This document shows positions 1-5,542 of a stretch of DNA of 5,542 bases, one piece after another. The notes beneath the pieces were generated by a model that worked only from the letters and a program-made list of their open reading frames with translations, searched no databases and had not been told where the DNA came from. Source of the stretch: Rhodobacterales bacterium UBA3080. Lineage in GTDB: Bacteria; Pseudomonadota; Alphaproteobacteria; Rhodobacterales; Rhodobacteraceae. Location: NCBI GenBank assembly GCA_002366645.1, contig DFBM01000005.1, positions 1 through 5,542 of the forward strand, read 5' to 3'. Every line of letters starts with the position of its first letter. The first letter of the stretch is position 1. Position numbers and translations under genes: made by a program.

Positions 1-1
1 T

Positions 2-1624
2 GAACGCCAGTTGCGGATGTTTGAGCGCGCCTTCTGGAATCAGGAAAGTGATTTCCGGCCGTATTCCGAAGCTTTCGATACCGCCTTAAAACCGGTGCCG
101 CACGTCTCGTCTCTCGGGCTGCATATTCCTGATGTTTATGAAAACCTCCCAACGGTGTCCGGGATAGATCGCTACCGTGCGATGATTGCGCATATGATGG
201 CGCACAAGGCTTGGTCGCAACCGCAACTCGCGGATAATTATAGTGCTTTCCAACATATGTGCATAGAAACCTTCGAGGACGCACGCGTAGAACATCTTGC
301 AATGCAGAAATTCCCGGGATTACGCAATCTGTGGCTTCAGATGCATCCCAAACCACGTCCGGGCGGCTGCCCTGACGGGTGGTCTTGTATTCGTCACAAG
401 TTGTCGATGTTGTCTTACGCGCTGCTCAACCCGTCGCACAATTACGCCGACGAAAGCCTTCTGGAATACGTCGAGAAATTCCACGCGGTGATGGCCGAAG
501 ACCCCTACGATAGCAAACGTTCGGTGGAGTTGGGCATACACTGGTTAAAAGACAATTACGTGCACGATTTCCGCAAACAGCAGGTGTGGTTCGAAGACAC
601 TGTTGTTAGCTACCGTGACGACAATCGCTATTTCTGGATGTTCCTTGAAGAGACGGACGAGCCCCTCGATTTCCATTCTGATCACGGGGCGCAGCAAAGG
701 CAGGAGGACGAGGAAGACGACGGCTTATTGCCACCTCAGCACTACCCCGAGTGGGATACTAATGTGCAGAATTACCGCCCTGACTGGGCTACAGTTTACG
801 AAGCTATCCAATCGCCGGGTAATCCGGGCGAGATTGATAAGCTTCTGGACAAGCACCGGATGTTGTCGCGGCAGTTAAAACAAATCGTCGACCTACTTAA
901 GCCGCAACAACGTAAGCGGATACGGTATCAGGAAGAGGGCGACGAGCTTGACCTTGATACGGCCATCCGCGCCGCTATTGATCACCGCATCGGCTCCACG
1001 CCCGACACGCGTATTCATCAGAGTCATGTAAAGGACGGGCGCGATATTTCCGTGTTGCTGCTGTTGGACCTTTCGAAATCGATCAATGATGTACCGCAAG
1101 GCGCTGAACATACCATCCTGCAACTGTCACAAGAGGCAGTGTCCTTGATGGCCGAGGCGGTTGAAGGTCTGGGCGATCCTTTTGCTATTGCCGGTTTCTC
1201 GTCCAATACACGGCATGAGGTCCGCTATTCCCATTTCAAAGGATTCAGTGAGGAGTGGGGGCCAGACCCGAAAGCGCGATTGGCGGCGATGACGGCAGGA
1301 GATTCTACCCGAATGGGGGCAGCACTGCGCCACGCTGGCCGATATATGGAAAACCGCAAAGAGGAGAAGCGACTGCTGCTGGTGCTAACGGACGGAGAGC
1401 CGTATGATATTGATGTGAAAGACCCGAAGTATCTGCAGGATGACACTCACGTTGCGGTAAACGAGCTAGAGAGCAAGGGGATCACAACCTATTGCATTAC
1501 CCTCGACCCCAATGCGGATGACTATGTTTCCGAAATTTTCGGACGAAATAATTATACGGTCATTGATCGTGTAGAAAGCCTGCCTGAAAAACTTCCACGG
1601 TTGTTCATGTCGCTAACGAAGTAG
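2..1624 (+). CDS. cbbO: CbbO/NorD-family VWA-domain protein, probable Rubisco activase adaptor CbbO (5'-truncated by window edge)
   Basis: The reading frame is open to the left edge, and CbbO proteins are usually well over 700 residues, so about 200 N-terminal residues probably lie outside the window. Residues here are numbered from the TTG at 11. The C-terminal VWA domain (about 345-537) has a complete metal-ion-dependent adhesion site: DLSKS (D353, S355, S357), T433 in DSTRMG and D461 in LTDGEP. The N-terminal part has FEDARVEHLAMQKFPGLR (88-105) and YRDDNRYFW (201-209), followed by an acidic linker (QEDEEDD, 231-237) and YPEWD. In this family CbbO is the cytoplasmic partner of the AAA+ ATPase CbbQ; its VWA domain contacts Rubisco so that CbbQ can remove inhibitory sugar phosphates. 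The close alternative is NorD, the VWA protein of nitric oxide reductase clusters. I favour CbbO from the N-terminal motifs as I remember them. The missing upstream neighbour (cbbQ or norQ, with Rubisco or norCB) would decide. Family certain, subfamily moderate. Confidence 0.8.
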   Translation, partial: ERQLRMFERAFWNQESDFRPYSEAFDTALKPVPHVSSLGLHIPDVYENLPTVSGIDRYRAMIAHMMAHKAWSQPQLADNYSAFQHMCIETFEDARVEHLAMQKFPGLRNLWLQMHPKPRPGGCPDGWSCIRHKLSMLSYALLNPSHNYADESLLEYVEKFHAVMAEDPYDSKRSVELGIHWLKDNYVHDFRKQQVWFEDTVVSYRDDNRYFWMFLEETDEPLDFHSDHGAQQRQEDEEDDGLLPPQHYPEWDTNVQNYRPDWATVYEAIQSPGNPGEIDKLLDKHRMLSRQLKQIVDLLKPQQRKRIRYQEEGDELDLDTAIRAAIDHRIGSTPDTRIHQSHVKDGRDISVLLLLDLSKSINDVPQGAEHTILQLSQEAVSLMAEAVEGLGDPFAIAGFSSNTRHEVRYSHFKGFSEEWGPDPKARLAAMTAGDSTRMGAALRHAGRYMENRKEEKRLLLVLTDGEPYDIDVKDPKYLQDDTHVAVNELESKGITTYCITLDPNADDYVSEIFGRNNYTVIDRVESLPEKLPRLFMSLTK

Positions 1625-1639
1625 GTTAGGGGACCTTCG
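1617..1639. other. Weak hairpin spanning the two convergent stop codons
   Basis: CGAAG (1617-1621) and CTTCG (1635-1639) are perfectly complementary and enclose both the TAG of the cbbO-like gene and the TAA of the kinase gene. A few more pairs are possible inside with a bulge. No T-tract follows on either strand, so it is not a convincing intrinsic terminator, and a five-base stem can occur by chance. It is listed because no other termination signal is visible at this junction. Confidence 0.2.
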
Positions 1640-2585
1640 CTACAAGCGCCGCGTCGATTTCTTCCGGTTTTGGGGGATTGCATCCGGCGGCTTCACAGTT
1701 AAGCGCCGCGGCACAACTTGCCCTTTGCAGTAGAAGTTCGACATCAATATCCGTCATCGTCGCAATCGCATCGCCGGATAGCCGGCCCGATTGGGATAGT
1801 CCGGCAATCAAGGTCGACATGAAGGTGTCGCCCGCGCCCACCGTATCAACCAGCCCGTCAACCGTGGCTGCTTTGATTGAAATTGTTCGTCCCTCGAATA
1901 GTGCAAAAGCACCGTCAGCGCCGCGCGTTACCACTACAAGTTTTGCGCTGGATTTCTGCCGAAGCCTTTTTGCGGCCTCGAACAATGTTTCGTCAGGGTA
2001 AATCCATTCGAGGTCCTCATCGCTAAGCTTAAGCAAATCCGTATGCATCAAAAGCCGCTCCAACCGGGTTAGAAAGGTTGCACGATCTTTGATGAAGGCC
2101 GCGCGAATATTCGGGTCGAGCGACGTGAACAAACCATCCAACTTCATACGCACATAAAAATCTGCCCAGACGTCGGCGTCAGCGCCGTCGGTGATTGCTA
2201 GCGACCCAAGTTGGAAGGCAGTCGCGCCTGCCTCTGGAATTTGGCGCTGCAAAGCATCCATGGTTACCATGCGCTCCGCTGTGTTTTCGCGGTAGAACTG
2301 ATAGCTGGGCGTCCCGTTGTTCACCGACACAACCGCGAGCGAGGTCGGTTCAACGCGGCGGGGCGCAAGAAGTGAAACGCCTTGTGCTAAAAGGTTGTTG
2401 GCCAAAAGATCACCTAAGGTATCGTTTGAAATCGGCGTCATGTACCCGACGGAAATGCCTTGTCGCGCCAAGGCCTTGGCCGTGTTGAATGGCGAGCCTC
2501 CGACGTTGGCCTGATAAACCGGGGCACCGTTATCGCCTTTGATCTGAATGAAATCTATAAGGTTTTCACCGCCGACTAGTATCAT
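1626..2585 (-). CDS. PfkB-family carbohydrate kinase, fructokinase-like
   Basis: This is a 319-residue cytoplasmic sugar kinase of the ribokinase/PfkB family, predicted to transfer phosphate from ATP to a sugar, most likely fructose to fructose 6-phosphate. It opens with a Rossmann-type strand, MILVGGENLIDF (1-12). The first PfkB signature is at VGGSPFNTAKALARQG (28-43). The second is at DTVGAGDTF (247-255), where D253 of GAGD is the expected catalytic base and the glycines form the anion hole. The tail NCEAAGCNPP (296-305) resembles the NPP ending of fructokinases. The ATG at 2585 is chosen because GGAG lies eight bases ahead and the protein then begins as homologues do. A TTG 13 codons further upstream (2624) would add MARPFSNSVGDRN, which does not look like family sequence. 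Length is normal. The gene is 93 bases downstream of matB. Substrate is inferred; adenosine, ribose or another ketose cannot be excluded. Confidence 0.88.
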   Translation of the reverse strand: MILVGGENLIDFIQIKGDNGAPVYQANVGGSPFNTAKALARQGISVGYMTPISNDTLGDLLANNLLAQGVSLLAPRRVEPTSLAVVSVNNGTPSYQFYRENTAERMVTMDALQRQIPEAGATAFQLGSLAITDGADADVWADFYVRMKLDGLFTSLDPNIRAAFIKDRATFLTRLERLLMHTDLLKLSDEDLEWIYPDETLFEAAKRLRQKSSAKLVVVTRGADGAFALFEGRTISIKAATVDGLVDTVGAGDTFMSTLIAGLSQSGRLSGDAIATMTDIDVELLLQRASCAAALNCEAAGCNPPKPEEIDAALVAKVP

Positions 2586-2593
2586 ATTCCTGT

Positions 2594-2597
2594 CTCC
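2594..2597 (-). promoter_or_regulatory. Ribosome binding site deciding the kinase start
   Basis: Read on the minus strand, GGAG stands eight bases before the ATG at 2585, a good Shine-Dalgarno spacing. It lies inside the longer TTG-initiated frame, which supports the shorter start. Confidence 0.6.
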
Positions 2598-2610
2598 AAC
2601 AGAATTTGAG

Positions 2611-2630
2611 AACGGTCGGGCCAAACCGTT
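2611..2630. repeat. Perfect 6-8-6 inverted repeat in the kinase leader
   Basis: AACGGT (2611-2616) and ACCGTT (2625-2630) are perfect reverse complements separated by eight bases. The repeat lies 25-45 bases upstream of the kinase ATG. It could be an operator half-site pair or a leader hairpin. No T-run directly follows the stem on either strand, so it is not an intrinsic terminator for matB. Function unknown. Confidence 0.3.
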
Positions 2631-2644
2631 TGATGTCGTTTTTT

Positions 2645-2664
2645 ACCATGCGCGTAAACGTGGT
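2645..2664. repeat. Second 6-8-6 inverted repeat between matB and the kinase gene
   Basis: ACCATG (2645-2650) and CGTGGT (2659-2664) pair over six positions, one of them a T-G wobble, with an eight-base spacer. The geometry equals that of the repeat at 2611-2630, although the sequences differ. It lies just downstream of the matB stop and upstream of the kinase gene. It may be coincidental. Confidence 0.2.
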
Positions 2665-2678
2665 GAAAGCCTATTTAG

Positions 2679-4187
2679 CTAGGCACCGCCGGAATGTTGT
2701 TTCCGCAACAGATTTTTTTGAACTTTACCCATCGTATTGCGGGGCAGCTCGGTTAGAAAGATATAGGACTTCGGGTGTTTGAACTTAGCCAGCTTTGCGA
2801 GAGCAGCTTCTGATAACTCCGCTCGTCCGATATTTGCGTTCATCTCCAGAACAATCGCCGCCGTTACTGCCTCGCCAAAATCACTGTCAGGAATTCCAAA
2901 CACTGCGGACTCAAGCACACCGTCAACGTCGTTCAGGACATCTTCGACTTCTTTGGGATAGATATTGTATCCACCAGATATGATCAGATCTTTCTCGCGA
3001 CCGACGATATGCAGATACCCGTCGGAATCAACGCGGCCCAGATCGCCGGTTATGAAGTATCCATTACTCCGCAACTCTTCCGCAGTCTTTTCGGGCATAT
3101 TCCAGTACCCCTTAAAAACGTTGGGGCCGCGAACTTCGATCATTCCAACGTTGCCGACCGGAAGTTCCGCTCCGCTTTCCGGATCTGTAATTTTAATCTC
3201 GGTACCTTGCAATGGAAACCCAACCGTACCCGCACGTCGTTCGCCTTCATAAGGGTTGGAGGTGTTCATATTGGTTTCCGTCATCCCATAACGTTCCAGA
3301 ATGCGGTGGCCGGTTCTGGCCTCGAATGCTTCGTGGGTTTCGCTGAGTAACGGAGCACTGCCGGAAATGAACAGCCGCATGTTCGAAGTCAGTGATCTGT
3401 CAAAGCGCGGATCGCCAAGGAGGCGGGTGTAGAACGTTGGTACCCCCATCATCAACGTCGAACGGGGCAGGGCATCCAGAATTTTCTCGAGATCAAACGA
3501 AGATATCCAACGCATCCGCGCGCCGGCCAGCATAGCGGAATTGATCGCTACAAAAAGTCCGTGGGTATGAAAAATTGGCAATGCGTGGATCAATGTGTCA
3601 TCCGCAGAGATAGCCCAAAGGCCCACTAACACACGCGCATTGGAGAGCAGGTTCGCCTGAGACAGCATTGCGCCTTTCGAGCGGCCGGTGGTGCCGGAGG
3701 TATATAGCAGCGCGGCTAGATCATCTGGGCCACGTTGAACGGGCGAAAACCGGGTTGGCTGGTTTTCAGCGCTGTCGATCAGGCTACCTGTGACATTCGG
3801 ATTCAGGGTCAACGTCTTGCAATCAAACTGAGATGTGATTGTTCTCAGTTTGCCCGCTGTTTCATCAGCGCAAACGACTACTGAAGGTTTTGCGTCATTG
3901 ATAAAATATTCCAACTCACTAATCGTATAGCCCGTGTTCAGTGGTAAATAGACCGCGCCGATCTGGATTGACGCCACATATAAAGCCAAGGTTTCGACGA
4001 GCTTCGCCGCCTGCACAACAATCCGGTCACCCGGTGCCATGCCCGCTTCGGCTAGCACATGCGCGAACTGCGAGGCGCGCTGGATAAACTCGTTGTAGCT
4101 GATTTCGCCACCATCGTCGGTTAGCAAAAAGCATTCAGAATTGTCGAGGTGGGGTTTGATGAGTGCGTCGTAGAGAGGGTTTGTCAT
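2679..4187 (-). CDS. matB: Malonyl-CoA synthetase (malonate--CoA ligase)
   Basis: A 502-residue member of the ANL adenylate-forming family, predicted to convert malonate, CoA and ATP to malonyl-CoA, AMP and pyrophosphate in the cytoplasm. Motifs in order: phosphate-binding loop YTSGTTGRSKG (162-172), FHTHGLF (206-212), GVPTFYTRLL (248-257), ERYGMTETNMNTSNPYEGERRAGTVG starting at 298 (quoted in part: YGMTETNMNTSNP), TGD (380-382) with the hinge region after it, GREKDLIISGGYNIYP (396-411), and the catalytic lysine K488 in PRNTMGK. The MTETNMNTSNP stretch is characteristic of MatB rather than of acetyl- or long-chain acyl-CoA synthetases. Length matches the Rhodopseudomonas palustris enzyme (about 500 residues). 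The ATG at 4187 gives a normal N-terminus, but no strong Shine-Dalgarno sequence precedes it. No malonyl-CoA decarboxylase (matA) or malonate transporter lies beside it here, so the product may feed fatty acid synthesis or detoxify malonate. Methylmalonate or another dicarboxylate could also be a substrate. Confidence 0.9.
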   Translation of the reverse strand: MTNPLYDALIKPHLDNSECFLLTDDGGEISYNEFIQRASQFAHVLAEAGMAPGDRIVVQAAKLVETLALYVASIQIGAVYLPLNTGYTISELEYFINDAKPSVVVCADETAGKLRTITSQFDCKTLTLNPNVTGSLIDSAENQPTRFSPVQRGPDDLAALLYTSGTTGRSKGAMLSQANLLSNARVLVGLWAISADDTLIHALPIFHTHGLFVAINSAMLAGARMRWISSFDLEKILDALPRSTLMMGVPTFYTRLLGDPRFDRSLTSNMRLFISGSAPLLSETHEAFEARTGHRILERYGMTETNMNTSNPYEGERRAGTVGFPLQGTEIKITDPESGAELPVGNVGMIEVRGPNVFKGYWNMPEKTAEELRSNGYFITGDLGRVDSDGYLHIVGREKDLIISGGYNIYPKEVEDVLNDVDGVLESAVFGIPDSDFGEAVTAAIVLEMNANIGRAELSEAALAKLAKFKHPKSYIFLTELPRNTMGKVQKNLLRKQHSGGA

Positions 4188-4239
4188 CGGAGAATTTCTT
4201 GGATCGGAATTTTGGTTTACGTATTAGTCGGGGTTGGCA

Positions 4240-4245
4240 ATTATA
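4240..4245 (-). promoter_or_regulatory. Putative -10 box of the matB promoter
   Basis: On the minus strand this reads TATAAT, a perfect sigma-70-type -10 hexamer, in the 154-base gap upstream of matB. Transcription would start near 4233 and leave a leader of about 45 bases. No good -35 is found at the ideal distance: CACTGG sits at a 17-base spacing and TTCACT at 19. It may need an activator, or the match may be chance. The box suggests matB is transcribed independently of acr3. Confidence 0.45.
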
Positions 4246-4341
4246 CTACCGCTTAGATGACGCCAGTGAATACCCCGAATTTTTTACGAAGTTTCGTTGT
4301 GTGTAGAATTGCACAAGGCAAAGCGAGTCAAAAGATACCGC

Positions 4342-5355
4342 TTAGAACCAGTGCCGTGTCTTGTTCGCAAAATAGACCAGAGACAACATCACTGGTACTT
4401 CGACCAAAACGCCAACCACCGTTGCCAGCGCGGCACCAGAGTGAAGCCCGAACAACGAAATCGCGACCGCGACTGCCAGTTCGAAAAAGTTGGATGTCCC
4501 GATCATGCAGGCAGGCGCGGCGATGGAATGCGGCAACTTCATTACTTTTGCTGCGCTATAAGCAATTGCAAAGATACCGTAGGTTTGTATCAACAACGGA
4601 ATCGCGATCAGCAAAATTGTTAAAGGGTTTTGCAAAATGGTTTCAGCCTGAAAGCCGAAAAGTAAAACAACGGTCGCAAGCAACCCTACGACCGACCAGG
4701 GTTTTAACTTGGCTAGCAGGTGTGACAGAGCAATTTCGGTATCCGCTCCGGTCAAGCGGCGACGTGTCCAGACACCGGCAATCAAGGGTAGCACTACATA
4801 CAATCCCACCGACAGGATTAGAGTTTCCCACGGGATGATGATGTCGCTGACACCCAGGAGGAAGGCCGTGATAGGGGCGAATGCAAATATCATGATGACG
4901 TCATTCACAGCGACCTGAACTAGGGTGTAATTCGGATCACCCTTCGTCATTTGGCTCCAGACAAAAACCATGGCAGTGCAGGGAGCCACACCCAGTAAAA
5001 TCATTCCCGCGATGTATTCACTCGCGATACCGGGCTCAAACAGGTCGACATAAATGACACGGAAAAACAACCAGGCAAGGAGCGCCATCGAGAACGGCTT
5101 GACTAGCCAGTTAACCACAAACGTCAGCAGCAACCCGCGCGGACGGCGACGGAGGTCTTTGATGGCCGAGAAATCAATTTGTACCATCATCGGGTAAATC
5201 ATCACCCAGATAAGCACCGCGACGACGAGATTTACATTTGCGATCTCTGTTTTCGCCACCGCCGTAAAAATACTCGGGAACCAGTTTCCCAACAGCATGC
5301 CCAACAGGATGCACAGGCCAACCCAAATTGATAAGTATCGTTCAAAAATACTCAT
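4342..5355 (-). CDS. acr3: Acr3-family arsenite efflux permease
   Basis: A 337-residue inner-membrane protein predicted to export arsenite, As(III), using the proton motive force. Ten hydrophobic segments can be read at roughly 8-26, 43-60, 74-100, 115-135, 145-168, 173-196, 219-236, 245-268, 280-302 and 307-328, as expected for Acr3 of the BART superfamily. The family motif [13 protein letters not shown] (122-134) contains C126, equivalent to the essential cysteine of characterised Acr3 proteins. [11 protein letters not shown] (286-296) contains E292, equivalent to the essential glutamate of the ninth segment. Length is close to the usual 340-370, and both ends look complete. The ATG at 5355 has only a weak, distant purine-rich stretch ahead of it. 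No arsR, arsC or arsH is present in the window, so it appears as a lone gene divergent from a tRNA. Antimonite may also be transported by some members. Family assignment is firm; physiological substrate is inferred. Confidence 0.93.
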   Translation of the reverse strand: MSIFERYLSIWVGLCILLGMLLGNWFPSIFTAVAKTEIANVNLVVAVLIWVMIYPMMVQIDFSAIKDLRRRPRGLLLTFVVNWLVKPFSMALLAWLFFRVIYVDLFEPGIASEYIAGMILLGVAPCTAMVFVWSQMTKGDPNYTLVQVAVNDVIMIFAFAPITAFLLGVSDIIIPWETLILSVGLYVVLPLIAGVWTRRRLTGADTEIALSHLLAKLKPWSVVGLLATVVLLFGFQAETILQNPLTILLIAIPLLIQTYGIFAIAYSAAKVMKLPHSIAAPACMIGTSNFFELAVAVAISLFGLHSGAALATVVGVLVEVPVMLSLVYFANKTRHWF

Positions 5356-5390
5356 ATTTTTGCTGAACCCTACCCAAGATTGTAATTATC

Positions 5391-5407
5391 GCTTTGAAAA
5401 GCAAAGC
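5391..5407. promoter_or_regulatory. Inverted repeat upstream of acr3, possible operator
   Basis: GCTTTG (5391-5396) and CAAAGC (5402-5407) are perfect reverse complements with a five-base spacer, about 35-50 bases upstream of the acr3 ATG. On the minus strand the -10-like hexamers GATAAT (5385-5390) and TACAAT (5379-5384) follow it directly, so a protein bound here would overlap the likely promoter. It does not clearly resemble a known ArsR site. It could equally be a chance hairpin. Confidence 0.3.
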
Positions 5408-5477
5408 ATATGTCGCCCCGAAAGTCTACTACACCGCAACGTTGTTACATTACTTGAGAAAATACACTCTTAACGAC

Positions 5478-5506
5478 TTGACGCCCCCAATCACCTACCA
5501 TAAATA
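5478..5506 (+). promoter_or_regulatory. Promoter of the tRNA gene
   Basis: TTGACG (5478-5483, five of six matches to the -35 consensus) is followed after exactly 17 bases by TAAATA (5501-5506) as a -10. Transcription would start near 5513, about six bases before the mature tRNA 5' end. The stretch between -10 and start (CGCCCTC) is GC-rich, like the discriminators of stringently controlled stable-RNA promoters. The -10 match is modest, but position, spacing and discriminator agree. Confidence 0.6.
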
Positions 5507-5518
5507 CGCCCTCGGTAA

Positions 5519-5542
5519 GGCGGGGTAGCTCAGGTGGTTAGA
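5519..5542 (+). tRNA. 5' end of a tRNA, possibly elongator tRNA-Met (truncated by window edge)
   Basis: The last 24 bases match the 5' part of a canonical tRNA: a seven-base acceptor strand GGCGGGG, T8 and A9, then the D-stem GCTC, the loop AGGTGGTTA with the conserved GG, and the start of the returning stem (GA). The anticodon lies beyond the window. The 5' half resembles elongator tRNA-Met of alphaproteobacteria as I remember it, but the isotype cannot be proven from this fragment. Confidence 0.85.

Noticed and set aside
3009..3350. Plus-strand open frame of 113 codons inside matB
   Set aside because: It is wholly antisense to the conserved C-terminal half of MatB and shows no domain of its own.
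4272..4285. ACCCCG followed by a T-run, resembling an intrinsic terminator on the plus strand
   Set aside because: The matching arm is 37 bases away with only partial pairing between, and no plus-strand gene lies upstream. For the minus-strand acr3 transcript the T-run is on the wrong strand.
4286..4297. Short hairpin ACGAAGTTTCGT downstream of acr3 as its terminator
   Set aside because: The stem is only four to five pairs and no T-tract follows it on the minus strand.
4257..4838. Plus-strand open frame of 193 codons across the acr3 3' end
   Set aside because: It runs mostly antisense to acr3, which has clear family motifs; the translation is rich in Arg and Ser without recognisable domains, as expected of a shadow frame.
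1626..5355. Kinase, matB and acr3 as one functional operon
   Set aside because: They share a strand, but the 93- and 154-base gaps, a strong -10 box before matB and unrelated predicted functions argue for separate units.
5437..5444. Perfect 8-base palindrome CAACGTTG between acr3 and the tRNA
   Set aside because: It is too short to distinguish from chance and does not extend beyond eight bases.
1..5542. Search for insertion sequences, CRISPR arrays, phage genes or a defence system
   Set aside because: No transposase, spaced direct repeats, terminal repeats, integrase or defence-type domain was seen; nearly all DNA is accounted for by the four ordinary genes and the tRNA.

Overview
The window looks like chromosomal DNA from a proteobacterium, most likely an alphaproteobacterium with autotrophic capacity. 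This is inferred from the gene families: a CbbO/NorD-type protein, a malonyl-CoA synthetase resembling the Rhodopseudomonas type, and a tRNA 5' half of a kind common in alphaproteobacteria. Base composition looks balanced, around 50% GC by eye. No phylogenetic test could be run.

Layout: one plus-strand gene fills positions 2-1624 and is cut by the left edge. It encodes the C-terminal part of a von Willebrand factor A (VWA) protein of the CbbO/NorD family, probably the Rubisco-activase adaptor CbbO. Three minus-strand genes follow: a PfkB-family sugar kinase resembling fructokinase (1626-2585), malonyl-CoA synthetase MatB (2679-4187) and an Acr3 arsenite efflux permease (4342-5355). The last 24 bases are the 5' end of a plus-strand tRNA, probably elongator tRNA-Met, preceded by a recognisable promoter. 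Coding density is high; the intergenic gaps are 1, 93, 154 and 163 bases, and none exceeds 300 bases.

How the genes relate: the cbbO-like gene is probably the last gene of a carbon-fixation operon extending to the left (cbbLS-cbbQ-cbbO is the usual order). It meets the kinase gene tail to tail with one base between the stop codons. The kinase, matB and acr3 share a strand but have sizeable gaps between them, and matB has its own good -10 box, so they are more likely separate units than one operon. Their functions (sugar phosphorylation, malonate activation, arsenite export) are unrelated as far as can be seen. MatB has no malonyl-CoA decarboxylase or malonate transporter beside it, and Acr3 has no arsR or arsC beside it within the window.

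I found no mobile element, CRISPR array, broken gene or evident undescribed system. The points worth a second look are small: the tail-to-tail junction, two inverted repeats of equal geometry ahead of the kinase gene, a palindrome ahead of acr3, and the isolated state of matB and acr3.
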